DNA from: Sphingobacterium spiritivorum ATCC 33861
GTDB lineage: Bacteria > Bacteroidota > Bacteroidia > Sphingobacteriales > Sphingobacteriaceae
DNA length: 64,000 nt
Direction of reading: 5' to 3'
Assembly (NCBI RefSeq): GCF_000143765.1
Contig: NZ_GL379771.1
Location: forward strand, 310,001-374,000
A model generated the notes under the pieces. It was given only the letters and a program-made list of their open reading frames with translations, made no database searches and was not told the origin of the DNA. This document shows positions 1-7,803 of the stretch, piece after piece. The position numbers were made by a program, and so were the translations under genes. Each line of letters begins with the position of its first letter. The stretch's first letter is position 1.

Positions 1-2
1 AT

Positions 3-419
3 ATAGAGATGCAAACATCCCGTTCGGGAGGTGCCGGTGGTCAGAACGTAAACAAAGTAGAAACCAAAGTACAACTAACACATAAGCCCTCAGGTATAGT
101 AGTGGTATGTCAGGTAGAGCGTTCACAATTGGCCAACAGAGAACTGGCGATGGAGATGCTTCGTAACAAATTATATGAACTCGAAGTTCAGAAGAAACAC
201 GGCGATATCGCGGCAAAAAGAAAAACAATGGTATCTACAGGAGACCGTTCGGCAAAAGTACGCACCTATAACTACCCGCAAGGTAGAGTTACCGAACACC
301 GTATTGGTTTAACATTGTACAACTTACCGGCTGTTATGGATGGTGATATTCAAGGAATTATCGATGCATTACAGTTTGCGGAGAATGCAGAAAAGATGAA
401 AGAAGGAACTGTAGAGTAG
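3..419 (+). CDS. prfB: Peptide chain release factor 2, C-terminal part (5' end outside window)
   Basis: This is the end of a class I release factor, which terminates translation at UAA and UGA by triggering peptidyl-tRNA hydrolysis in the ribosome. The visible part opens just before the catalytic loop, with the GGQ tripeptide at about nt 36-44 inside [16 protein letters not shown]. Downstream, [10 protein letters not shown] is typical of RF2 rather than RF1. The reading frame is open to the left edge, so the gene starts outside the window; the ATG at position 9 is internal. The specificity region and any programmed frameshift site lie outside and cannot be judged. No hairpin terminator was seen between this gene and the tRNA promoter 20 bp downstream. 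Confidence 0.93.
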   Translation: MEMQTSRSGGAGGQNVNKVETKVQLTHKPSGIVVVCQVERSQLANRELAMEMLRNKLYELEVQKKHGDIAAKRKTMVSTGDRSAKVRTYNYPQGRVTEHRIGLTLYNLPAVMDGDIQGIIDALQFAENAEKMKEGTVE

Positions 420-436
420 TTTTTTTTCAAAAATTA

Positions 437-467
437 TTAGCAAATAAAGAAATTAACGCTATATTTG
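437..467 (+). promoter_or_regulatory. Promoter of the tRNA-Asp cluster
   Basis: TTAG at 437-440 and TATATTTG at 460-467 are separated by 19 bp, which matches the Bacteroidota housekeeping promoter pattern (-33 element, N19, TAnnTTTG). It lies 23 bp before the first tRNA. Confidence 0.75.
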
Positions 468-490
468 CACACCTTCTCAGGAAGGAAAAA

Positions 491-564
491 GGTCTGGTAG
501 TTCAGCTGGTTAGAATACATGCCTGTCACGCATGGGGTCGCGGGTTCGAGTCCCGTCCAGACCG
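491..564 (+). tRNA. tRNA-Asp (GTC), copy 1
   Basis: The 74-nt sequence folds as a cloverleaf with a 7-bp acceptor stem GGTCTGG/CCAGACC and discriminator G. The anticodon loop reads CTGTCAC, giving anticodon GTC, and the T arm contains GGTTCGAGTCC. CCA is not encoded. It is the first of three identical copies. Confidence 0.97.
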
Positions 565-623
565 CTAAAAACAAGAAGTAAATCGTACTTCATAAATGTT
601 CTTTATTTAATTAAAAAATTTGA

Positions 624-697
624 GGTCTGGTAGTTCAGCTGGTTAGAATACATGCCTGTCACGCATGGGGTCGCGGGTTCGAGTCCCGTCCAGACCG
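624..697 (+). tRNA. tRNA-Asp (GTC), copy 2
   Basis: Identical over 74 nt to the copy at 491-564, starting 133 bp after it. The spacers before copies 2 and 3 share TGTTCTTTATT and an AATTAAAAAATT-like stretch, so the spacing DNA was duplicated together with the tRNA. Confidence 0.97.
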
Positions 698-750
698 CTT
701 CAAATGAAGTGAAAACTTCAAATTTGTTCTTTATTACAATTAAAAAATTA

Positions 751-824
751 GGTCTGGTAGTTCAGCTGGTTAGAATACATGCCTGTCACGCATGGGGTCG
801 CGGGTTCGAGTCCCGTCCAGACCG
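751..824 (+). tRNA. tRNA-Asp (GTC), copy 3
   Basis: Third identical copy, 127 bp after the second. It is followed 7 nt later by an intrinsic terminator, so the three tRNAs are probably one transcript. Confidence 0.97.
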
Positions 825-830
825 CTTTTA

Positions 831-861
831 AAGCATCCACGTAATGTGGATGCTTTTTTTT
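831..861 (+). terminator. Intrinsic terminator of the tRNA-Asp cluster
   Basis: A perfect 10-bp stem AAGCATCCAC / GTGGATGCTT closes a 5-nt loop and runs into eight T residues at 854-861. Confidence 0.93.
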
Positions 862-936
862 GCTTTAAACAGAAGTCATTTCTCACTGTTCCGATCTTGA
901 CAGACACAACTTCTGCTGAAAGTTTATACACTTACC

Positions 937-1890
937 TTATTTCAGGGGATGACTGACGCCTGAAGATGTCATTTTTACAGGTAAGATATAGCCATCCTTA
1001 TCAAATTTCAATTCATCAATACAGGTTTCTCTTTCATTTGCACCGGTTTTACCAATGGGGCGACGATGATACACAATAAAGTATTTATCAGCATCAGGAG
1101 CTTTTATAACGGAATGATGACCGGCGCCGACAGCTATCGTCAAATCCTGTTCTAAGACCGTAGAGACCCTTTCAAACGGCCCAAACGGAGAATCAGCTAT
1201 AGCATAGGCGACCTTATAATCCGGCCCGGTCCATCCCCCTTCAGACCACATAAAATAATACTTATCATTATGAATAAACATAAATGGCCCTTCCACATAG
1301 TTTTCAGGAGTTACTTCTTTATACAACTGTCCGTCCGGAAATGGCTGTATACCCGTGAAGTCATCCTTCATCCGCACAACATTACAATGTTTCCAACCTC
1401 CGTAATACATATAATAGCTGCCGTCCTTATCTTTAAACATGAACTGATCAATAGGTTGTGCACCATTTATAATATCTTGTATAAGAGGTTTACCTAATAG
1501 ATCTTTATAAGGTCCTTCAGGCTTGTCTGCCACCGCGACTCCAATACCCCCTACCTCTCCCTGATGCACATCATTTGCTCCAAAGAACAGATAATACTTT
1601 CCGTCCTTTTCAATTACACTCGGTGCCCACATTGCTTTTTTAGCCCACCTGACAGCAGCAGTATCCAATATCCGTTCATGCTTATCCCAATGGACCAGAT
1701 CTTTGGATGAAAAAGCATCAAAAAAGATCTGTTTCTCATATGGAGCAGAATATGTCGGAAATATCCAGTATGTATTATTATATACAATACCTTCCGGATC
1801 AGCATACCAGCCTTTGATCACAGGATTTTGTTGAGCAAAGCCAAAAGTCATAAAACTCAGACAGACAAATAAGGAAATTTTCTTTTTCAT
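937..1890 (-). CDS. Glycoside hydrolase family 43 protein, secreted
   Basis: A 317-residue five-bladed-propeller glycosidase of the GH43 type; these enzymes are mostly beta-xylosidases or alpha-L-arabinofuranosidases. An N-terminal signal peptide ends near FGFAQQ (residue 20). The likely catalytic base is the Asp in YADPEGI (about residue 31), the pKa-modulating Asp is in PIDQFMFKDKDG, and the acid Glu is in YVEGPFM. Repeated SPSV/YYLFFG-type blade motifs support the fold. There is no extra carbohydrate-binding domain. It stands alone between the tRNA cluster and a sigma factor gene on the other strand, so the substrate cannot be inferred from neighbours. Family is secure; specificity is not. 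Confidence 0.88.
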   Translation of the reverse strand: MKKKISLFVCLSFMTFGFAQQNPVIKGWYADPEGIVYNNTYWIFPTYSAPYEKQIFFDAFSSKDLVHWDKHERILDTAAVRWAKKAMWAPSVIEKDGKYYLFFGANDVHQGEVGGIGVAVADKPEGPYKDLLGKPLIQDIINGAQPIDQFMFKDKDGSYYMYYGGWKHCNVVRMKDDFTGIQPFPDGQLYKEVTPENYVEGPFMFIHNDKYYFMWSEGGWTGPDYKVAYAIADSPFGPFERVSTVLEQDLTIAVGAGHHSVIKAPDADKYFIVYHRRPIGKTGANERETCIDELKFDKDGYILPVKMTSSGVSHPLK

Positions 1891-2261
1891 AGGCAGATCA
1901 TGTTAATTCTAAAAACTGAACAGCATTTAGAATTTTAGTGTTATAGGTTTGTTTTCAGATTGAAGATAATAAAAAGACTTGGTAAATCGATTTATCTGTT
2001 GAATTTAAAGATTTGAGCCGGTTGTGTATTCCGGATTTCCGAAAAGTGGCAAATGTGGCAAAAGTCACTGTTAAAAAATAAATCTTTGAGACACAACATT
2101 CCGGCAATACTAACCGTTTTAATTCAAAAAATGCCCAAATAATCCTATCCATTTTAAAAAAAATAGTGTACGTTTGGAATGAGTAACTACATGCTTTTCG
2201 TTAAAAGTTTCAAATTCATCAAAGTAGTTGGGTTACTATTAGTTATAAAAGGTATTAATAG
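1891..2261. other. Divergent intergenic region between GH43 and ECF sigma genes
   Basis: No gene was recognised in these 371 bp. A tandem direct repeat GTGGCAAA occurs at 2046-2053 and 2055-2062 (9-bp period) and could be a binding site for a regulator of the GH43 gene. TACGTTTG at 2169-2176 is a good -7 box reading toward the sigma gene, but no clear -33 element precedes it. Confidence 0.4.
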
Positions 2262-2843
2262 GTGAGTAAGTTTAGCAAATCATTCACTCCGGAAAATGAC
2301 CAGGAAATAATCGATGGAATTCTGATTGGTGATCATTTAGCTTTAGATGCAATCTACAAGTTATATTATCCCAGTATCAGCCATATGATTATCCAGAATA
2401 ATGGTAGTGAGGAAGAAGCGAAAGATATTTTTCAGGAAGCTGTAATAGTGCTTTATGATAAAGTATCGCACGGAGATTTTGAGTTGAAAAGTAAACTTAA
2501 AACCTATCTGTATTCGATTTGCAGAAGACTATGGTTGAAGCAGCTCAATCGTAATGGTGCAGGATATGCAACAAATGACATTCGTGATTATGAAGATACC
2601 CTTCAATATGAAGATGACATCGATAAACACGAAGAGCTCGACCTCAGATTTGCACAAATGGAAGAAGCCATGAACAAACTGGGAGAGCCCTGTAAAACGA
2701 TTCTTCATGATTTTTATATCCTGAATCGTTCGATGCAGGACATTTGTGAGAAATTCGGCTATACGAATACTGACAATGCCAAAACTCAAAAATACAAATG
2801 CCTGCAAAGGCTGAAAAAGTATTTTTTTCAGAGTGAGAATTAA
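2262..2843 (+). CDS. ECF-type RNA polymerase sigma factor
   Basis: A 193-residue extracytoplasmic-function sigma factor. Region 2 is visible as LYYPSISHMI...EEAKDIFQEAVIVLYDKV and LKTYLYSICRRLWL (about residues 32-92), and region 4 as MNKLGEPCKTILHDFYILNRSMQDICEKFGY followed by a basic end (about residues 135-190). The start is GTG at 2262; there is no better ATG before region 2. Thirty-three bases downstream begins a membrane protein with a short cytoplasmic N-terminal part and a periplasmic protease domain, which is likely its regulator. The sigma factor probably reads an envelope signal through that partner; this is inferred from context. Confidence 0.9.
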   Translation: MSKFSKSFTPENDQEIIDGILIGDHLALDAIYKLYYPSISHMIIQNNGSEEEAKDIFQEAVIVLYDKVSHGDFELKSKLKTYLYSICRRLWLKQLNRNGAGYATNDIRDYEDTLQYEDDIDKHEELDLRFAQMEEAMNKLGEPCKTILHDFYILNRSMQDICEKFGYTNTDNAKTQKYKCLQRLKKYFFQSEN

Positions 2844-2876
2844 TTTGTAACTAATATAATAATAAGGACCAGTGTC

Positions 2877-3989
2877 ATGGCAATGATGAGTCAACAAGAA
2901 TTTTATGACCTCGCAGATCGATACCTTCGAAATGAGATGACCACGGAAGAGCGCGTGTCCTTTGAAGCATTTTGTGCTGAAAATCCGACTTTCAGTATCC
3001 AGCTTCAACAACACCGTATATTTATCAGCGATATGCAGTCTGTAGCGGCTCGTATGGATTTCAAAAATCAGCTGAAAAATGTATCGGCATCCTATCACCG
3101 CAGTCATAAACATAAAACACAAACAAAAGAAACGCCTGTTGTTCCGATTCAGGCACGCTTTAAACTAAATATCGCTGTAGCTGCAGCTGTTGCTATTATA
3201 TCCGTATTCTCGACTTTATGGATGAGCGGATACTATACCAATCTGGAGAAAGCATCGACAGACTACAGTGCTCTGCGCAGAGATATGAATAATGTAAAGC
3301 GCAATGTCAACGAACATAATGCAGCATTACGCAATATCGACACCAAGAAAAAAGATATCAACAATAAAGTAGACAGTCACTACGGAGCCACAGGTTTTAT
3401 GGTGACTAAAGACGGCTATGTTGTGACCAATTTTCATGTGATCAACGGTGCTGACTCCATCCACTTACAGAATAACAAAGGAGATTCATTCAGAGCAAGT
3501 GTTATCTATACGGATGCAGCAAAAGATCTGGCCATTCTGCATATTAATGACAGTAATTTCAGAAAGCTTAAAAGTATCCCTTATACCTTCAAATCAAGAT
3601 CTTCAGATTTAGGAGAAGATATTTATACTATCGGATTCCCTCGTGATGAAGCGGTCTACGGACAGGGATATCTGAGTTCCGCAACCGGATATGCAGGCGA
3701 CACCATCGCTTATCAAATATCTATTCCGGTCAATCCTGGTAACAGTGGAGGTCCGGTACTGGATAATAAAGGAAATATCATCGGTATTATCAGCGGTAAA
3801 CAAACTGGTCTTGACGGTGCAGGTTTTGCAATTAAAACTAAAATCCTGTTAGATGCATTAAATGAAATCCCCGCTAATTCATTAAACGGAGACATCGTTT
3901 TAAATAAAAAGAATAGTCTATCCAACTTATCAAGAACAGATCAGATTAAACAATTGCAAGATTATATTTACATGGTAAAAGTTTTTTAA
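2877..3989 (+). CDS. Membrane-anchored anti-sigma-like / trypsin-like serine protease fusion
   Basis: A 370-residue protein with three parts. Residues 1-95 are a cytoplasmic helical segment (QEFYDLADRYLRNEMTTEERVSFEAFC...) resembling the short N-terminal part of Bacteroidota anti-sigma factors. One membrane segment spans about 97-117. After a charged, coiled-coil-like linker (about 120-165) comes a periplasmic S1C (HtrA/DegP-like) protease domain with His187 in VVTNFHVING, Asp217 in DAAKDLAILHI and Ser290 in NPGNSGGPV. No PDZ domain follows; the C-terminal 40 residues are short and polar. The upstream ECF sigma gene is 33 bp away. ATGs at 2877, 2883 and 2886 are all possible starts. The protease call is firm; the anti-sigma role is inferred. 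Confidence 0.85.
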   Translation: MAMMSQQEFYDLADRYLRNEMTTEERVSFEAFCAENPTFSIQLQQHRIFISDMQSVAARMDFKNQLKNVSASYHRSHKHKTQTKETPVVPIQARFKLNIAVAAAVAIISVFSTLWMSGYYTNLEKASTDYSALRRDMNNVKRNVNEHNAALRNIDTKKKDINNKVDSHYGATGFMVTKDGYVVTNFHVINGADSIHLQNNKGDSFRASVIYTDAAKDLAILHINDSNFRKLKSIPYTFKSRSSDLGEDIYTIGFPRDEAVYGQGYLSSATGYAGDTIAYQISIPVNPGNSGGPVLDNKGNIIGIISGKQTGLDGAGFAIKTKILLDALNEIPANSLNGDIVLNKKNSLSNLSRTDQIKQLQDYIYMVKVF

Positions 3990-4010
3990 AAATACCTTTA
4001 TAATACGAAC

Positions 4011-4045
4011 AGAGCTTCATCCTTAGAAAGATGAAGCTCTTTTTT
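4011..4045 (+). terminator. Terminator after the sigma/protease operon
   Basis: An 11-bp perfect stem (AGAGCTTCATC / GATGAAGCTCT) with an 8-nt loop is followed by TTTTTG. Confidence 0.93.
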
Positions 4046-4113
4046 GTTATTTATGTTTCAGTTTTTTTATATTCGGTGAAGTACAATACATTTATGTTTC
4101 TTTCGTATTATAT

Positions 4114-4188
4114 ATGAATTGTGAAGAAATAACCAACACCCCCGAAATAAATGATCGGATTCTTAGAGAAGTAAGTAATACCAAATGA
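4114..4188 (+). CDS. Possible small ORF translationally coupled to the TPM gene
   Basis: A 24-codon frame starting MNCEEITNTPEIND ends with TGA that overlaps the ATG of the next gene as ATGA (4185-4188). Just upstream, TACATTTA (4087-4094) and TATGTTTC (4093-4100) are near matches to the -7 box, so the frame would be the first in the transcript. I do not recognise the peptide. It may be a leader that couples translation, or chance. Confidence 0.35.
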   Translation: MNCEEITNTPEINDRILREVSNTK

Positions 4189-5699
4189 AAAACAACAAGA
4201 GTATGATTCGTGTCTTATTCTATACCATATACTGTATAGTTATTCATGCTTTCCTCCTTTTCGGATCCCTGACTGCACAAGCTCAATATACTGTAGAGGA
4301 GATTCCAAATCCTAAAGAGAACGGACAGAATTATTATGTAAGCAATCCAAACGGCATACTCAGCAGTGCTGCTGAATCTGAAATAAATCAAATGGCAGTT
4401 GAGATTGAAGAGAAAACAAAAGCTGAAGTAGCAGTCGTTGTTGTCAGTGATTTTGAAGGAGATGATGACTTTGCTTTCGTGCACCGTCTTTTCAATACCT
4501 GGGGTATCGGCAAAAAGGAAGCAAATAATGGCCTGCTGCTTTTTATTGGTACGGACAGACATTATTATCGTTTTGTAACCGGTTACGGAATGGAAGCACT
4601 TCTTCCTGATGCGTATCTCAAAAGAGTAGGTGAATCTTTCCTGGTTCCTCATTTTCGCAATTCAGACTATGACGCAGGAGTTATAGCTGCCATGCAGGCC
4701 ATTAAGCAGTCTCTGTTAGCTCCTGATTCGGTAAAGGAGCTGGATTCTATACTCAAACGTAATAACTCATTCTGGTTCAAACATGCTGAGCTTTTAAATA
4801 AGACAGGGATCATTTTGTTAATCGTATTGATAGTATACCTCTATCTCGGATGGATTACCAAATCCCTATCCGGGCGGGTTAAAATCAAAAAGGGACTCCA
4901 TCCTGTCGTCAGCGGTTGCGGGTGTTTCGGAATACTGATATTCTTCAGTGTCTTTATCTTTGCATTTGGATTCAATAATCTGGAGGAAGTTTTTAAACTA
5001 AAAAATCTTCCCATATTTTTAGCCATACTAGGCAGTCTGATTCTGGCCATGAAATACAACCAATCCAGAACACTCATCAGCGATTCGTATCAGGATGATG
5101 AAAGTAAGTCCACAGCTCTTTCTAAATTTTCAACACGAACTTTGCTGATCCCTTTGATTGCTCCGCTAGCTTTCTTTGACCTGTTTGCGGTATCGAAATT
5201 CAGAAATAAAGTAAAAGTCCGCTTTATTCCTCCGGATGAGTCAGGGCAATGGAAACGAATAAATAAAGATGAAATCAGCGCAAAGGAACTTACAAAATAT
5301 CTGAACGATGGGCAGAGAAACGAACAGAAGGTCAATTCGAAAATTTTCGAATTCTGGAAAAATACATTGTCCGGAAAAATTCAGGTGAATAGTTTTGACG
5401 GAGAAGAGGCTTCTTCCTATGAGGAATGTCCGCAATGTCACTTCTTTACCTTCCATATCCCTTATATCAAAACAATAACAGCAGCCACTTATTCCAACTC
5501 AGGTACGGGTATAGAAAAACAGGATTGTAGAAATTGCAGGTATGAGATAGAGTTAGGCAAAGTCACTATACCTAAAAAAGTCAGAAGCAGTTCCTCCGGA
5601 TCTTCGGGTTCATCCGGCTCTTCCGGTTCGTCCGGATCATCGGGAGGAAGTTTCGGAGGCGGATCAAGTGGAGGTGGCGGAGCCGGAGGCAGATGGTAA
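4185..5699 (+). CDS. TPM-domain membrane protein with zinc-ribbon-like region and Gly/Ser tail
   Basis: A 504-residue protein with a signal sequence (cleavage near AQAQYT, about residue 34), a TPM domain (about 50-175; NPNGILS...EIEEKTKAEVAVVVVSDF...GKKEANNGLLLFIG...FVTGYGMEALLPD) and three predicted membrane segments at about 208-224, 244-262 and 276-290. The C-terminal part has a four-cysteine pair (CPQC ... CRNC) like a zinc ribbon, then a tail of about 30 residues of repeated Ser-Ser-Gly and Gly. TPM proteins occur as YgcG-type membrane proteins, often beside LemA, and in photosystem II repair; their biochemical role is unclear. No lemA is adjacent here. The start ATG at 4185 overlaps the stop of a small ORF. 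Confidence 0.82.
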   Translation: MKNNKSMIRVLFYTIYCIVIHAFLLFGSLTAQAQYTVEEIPNPKENGQNYYVSNPNGILSSAAESEINQMAVEIEEKTKAEVAVVVVSDFEGDDDFAFVHRLFNTWGIGKKEANNGLLLFIGTDRHYYRFVTGYGMEALLPDAYLKRVGESFLVPHFRNSDYDAGVIAAMQAIKQSLLAPDSVKELDSILKRNNSFWFKHAELLNKTGIILLIVLIVYLYLGWITKSLSGRVKIKKGLHPVVSGCGCFGILIFFSVFIFAFGFNNLEEVFKLKNLPIFLAILGSLILAMKYNQSRTLISDSYQDDESKSTALSKFSTRTLLIPLIAPLAFFDLFAVSKFRNKVKVRFIPPDESGQWKRINKDEISAKELTKYLNDGQRNEQKVNSKIFEFWKNTLSGKIQVNSFDGEEASSYEECPQCHFFTFHIPYIKTITAATYSNSGTGIEKQDCRNCRYEIELGKVTIPKKVRSSSSGSSGSSGSSGSSGSSGGSFGGGSSGGGGAGGRW

Positions 5700-5710
5700 T
5701 TTATGCAAAT

Positions 5711-5759
5711 AAAAATGTCTTTCATTTTGTATTGAGCTAATACAAAATGAAAGACATTT
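5711..5759. terminator. Bidirectional terminator between convergent genes
   Basis: A perfect 21-bp inverted repeat (5713-5733 with 5739-5759) closes a 5-nt loop. Read on the minus strand it ends in five T residues (5715-5711), so it serves mainly the peroxiredoxin gene; on the plus strand it would also stop the TPM transcript. Confidence 0.9.
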
Positions 5760-5776
5760 ACCATTATAATAATTTG

Positions 5777-6412
5777 CTACAAATTCGGCTGCGGAGTTGT
5801 ACGCAGATAAGGTTTTATTTCCTTAAATCCTTTTGGAAATTTAGCCGGGATATCTTCTGTTTTGATAGCCGGTACAACGATCACATCCTCTCCGTGTTTC
5901 CAATCTGCAGGTGTAGCAACAGAATAATCAGCTGTAAGCTGTAAGGAATCAATCACACGTAGTATTTCATCAAAATTGCGTCCTGTAGATGCCGGATAAG
6001 TCAAGGTCAGTTTGATCTTCTTATCAGGTCCGATAATAAATACCGAACGTACTGTTGCAGTAGCTGAAGCATTGGGGTGGATCATATCATACAACTCAGA
6101 AATATGACGATCGACATCCGCTACAATCGGAAAATTGACTGTCGTATCCTGCGTTTCATTAATATCCTTTACCCAATTGTGATGGTCTTCCAGATTGTCC
6201 ACACTCAAAGCAAGTGCCTTCACCCCTCTTTTATCAAACTCTGATTTAAGTTTGGCAGTCCTGCCCAGCTCAGTCGTACATACCGGTGTATAATCTGACG
6301 GGTGTGAGAAAAATACAACCCAGCTGTCTTTGATATAATCATGAAAATCAATATCTCCTATTGTTGTTTGCGCCTTGAAATTCGGGGCTTCGTCTCCTAG
6401 TCTTAAACTCAT
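5777..6412 (-). CDS. 1-Cys peroxiredoxin (Prx6 type, AhpC/TSA family)
   Basis: A 211-residue cytoplasmic thiol peroxidase that reduces hydrogen peroxide and organic peroxides. The peroxidatic cysteine is Cys45 in SDYTPVCTTELG, the universal PxxxT/SxxC motif. The C-terminal extension with HGEDVIVVPAIKTEDIPAKFPKGF is typical of the Prx6 group and lacks a second conserved resolving cysteine. A 15-bp palindrome at 6450-6464 lies upstream. The gene is divergent from the acyl-CoA dehydrogenase gene. Confidence 0.94.
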   Translation of the reverse strand: MSLRLGDEAPNFKAQTTIGDIDFHDYIKDSWVVFFSHPSDYTPVCTTELGRTAKLKSEFDKRGVKALALSVDNLEDHHNWVKDINETQDTTVNFPIVADVDRHISELYDMIHPNASATATVRSVFIIGPDKKIKLTLTYPASTGRNFDEILRVIDSLQLTADYSVATPADWKHGEDVIVVPAIKTEDIPAKFPKGFKEIKPYLRTTPQPNL

Positions 6413-6449
6413 AATTTCTTAATGTTATTAAATTAAAAATTTGTTTACC

Positions 6450-6464
6450 CTACTAATATAGTAG
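6450..6464. promoter_or_regulatory. Palindrome upstream of the peroxiredoxin gene
   Basis: CTACTA and TAGTAG are separated by ATA, forming a 15-bp dyad 38 bp upstream of the peroxiredoxin start. It could bind a redox regulator. No factor is identified. Confidence 0.35.
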
Positions 6465-6555
6465 ATTTTATTTTATAAACAAATTTCAACTCCAAATTGT
6501 GACAATGAAGAGATAAAAAATAAAATTTTACTATGCAAGCATAATATATTTTTAA

Positions 6556-6563
6556 TATATTTG
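6556..6563 (+). promoter_or_regulatory. -7 box of the acyl-CoA dehydrogenase gene
   Basis: TATATTTG matches TAnnTTTG exactly and lies 28 bp before the start codon. A -33 element is not clear. Confidence 0.6.
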
Positions 6564-6591
6564 GATATAAACCATCAAAAATGAGTGCGTT

Positions 6592-7731
6592 ATGATATTT
6601 GAACTAAGTGAAGAACATAAAATGATACAGGCGGCTGCCCGTGACTTTGCACAACAGGATCTTAAACCGGGTGTGATCGAGCGTGATGAACTGGCCAAAT
6701 TTCCCTATGAACATGTTAAGCAGATGGGACAACTTGGTTTTATGGGCATGATGGTCGATCCGAAATATGGTGGTGCAGGAATGGATACACTCGCCTATAC
6801 ACTTGTGTTGGAGGAGTTAGCCAGGATTGACGCTTCAGCAGCTGTCATCATGTCTGCAAACAACTCTCTCGTGTGCTACGGATTAGATGCGTTCGGAACG
6901 GAAGAACAAAAGAATAAGTATTTATATCCGCTTGCCTCCGGTGAAAAATTGGGCGCTTTTGCGTTGTCTGAGCCTGAAGCGGGATCTGATGCGACTTCAC
7001 AGCATACACTTGCGGAGGACAAAGGAGATCATTATTTGCTGAACGGAACAAAAAACTGGATTACTAACGGTGGAAATGCAGATTACTACCTTGTAATCGC
7101 TCAGACACATCCCGACAAAGGTCATCGTGGTATTAATGTTCTGATTGTAGAAAAAGGAATGGAGGGCTTCACAATAGGCCCGAAAGAAAATAAACTAGGT
7201 ATCCGCAGTTCAGACACACACTCTCTTATGTTTTCGGATGTCAAAGTACCTAAAGAGAACCGTATAGGTGAAGATGGATTCGGATTCAAATTTGCCATGA
7301 AAACACTTGACGGAGGTCGTATAGGTATTGCTGCACAGGCACTGGGTATTGCAGCGGGAGCCTATGAACTCGCACTGGCCTATGCTAAGGAAAGGAAGAC
7401 ATTTGGTAAACCGATTTCCGAACATCAGGCGATTCAATTCAAACTGGCTGATATGGAAATGGAAATAGAAGCTGCGCGACTCCTTATTCATAAAGCCGCC
7501 TGGCTCAAAGATAACGGGCAACCTTATGGTAAAGCAGCTGCTATGGCCAAATTATTCGCATCAGAAGTCGCTATGAAAACAACAATTGAAGCAATACAGA
7601 TCCACGGAGGATATGGATATGTCAAGGAATACCATGTCGAACGTCTGATGCGGGATGCCAAAATCACACAGATCTATGAGGGCACTTCCGAAATTCAGCG
7701 TCTGGTCATAGCCCGTGAAATCTTAAAATAA
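6592..7731 (+). CDS. Acyl-CoA dehydrogenase (short-chain type)
   Basis: A 379-residue FAD flavoenzyme that oxidises acyl-CoA to trans-2-enoyl-CoA in beta-oxidation or branched-chain amino acid breakdown, passing electrons to ETF. The N-terminal helical domain, the middle beta domain with FALSEPEAGSDATSQ and WITNGG, and the C-terminal helical domain are complete. The catalytic Glu is Glu363 in QIYEGTSEIQR, the position used by butyryl-CoA type enzymes. Length is usual. It is a single gene between two terminator-bounded regions. Confidence 0.94.
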   Translation: MIFELSEEHKMIQAAARDFAQQDLKPGVIERDELAKFPYEHVKQMGQLGFMGMMVDPKYGGAGMDTLAYTLVLEELARIDASAAVIMSANNSLVCYGLDAFGTEEQKNKYLYPLASGEKLGAFALSEPEAGSDATSQHTLAEDKGDHYLLNGTKNWITNGGNADYYLVIAQTHPDKGHRGINVLIVEKGMEGFTIGPKENKLGIRSSDTHSLMFSDVKVPKENRIGEDGFGFKFAMKTLDGGRIGIAAQALGIAAGAYELALAYAKERKTFGKPISEHQAIQFKLADMEMEIEAARLLIHKAAWLKDNGQPYGKAAAMAKLFASEVAMKTTIEAIQIHGGYGYVKEYHVERLMRDAKITQIYEGTSEIQRLVIAREILK

Positions 7732-7766
7732 GATCTCAAAAAAGTACAATTGTTAATAAATCAGCT

Positions 7767-7801
7767 AAGTCCCGATCGCTGCATGTGACCGGGACTTTTT
7801 A
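7767..7801 (+). terminator. Terminator after the acyl-CoA dehydrogenase gene
   Basis: AAGTCCCG (7767-7774) pairs with CGGGACTT (7790-7797) around a 15-nt loop and is followed by a T run. Confidence 0.8.
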
Positions 7802-7803
7802 TA

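Noticed and set aside
491..824. A CRISPR-like array
   Set aside because: The repeated unit is a tRNA gene with complete cloverleaf; only three copies exist and spacers are similar to each other.
2529..3122. A 197-codon frame antisense to the sigma and protease genes
   Set aside because: It lies opposite two well-supported genes and its translation shows no domain.
5580..5699. Ser-Ser-Gly coding repeat as a sign of frameshift or assembly error
   Set aside because: Gly/Ser-rich tails are common in TPM-domain proteins and the frame closes cleanly at 5699.
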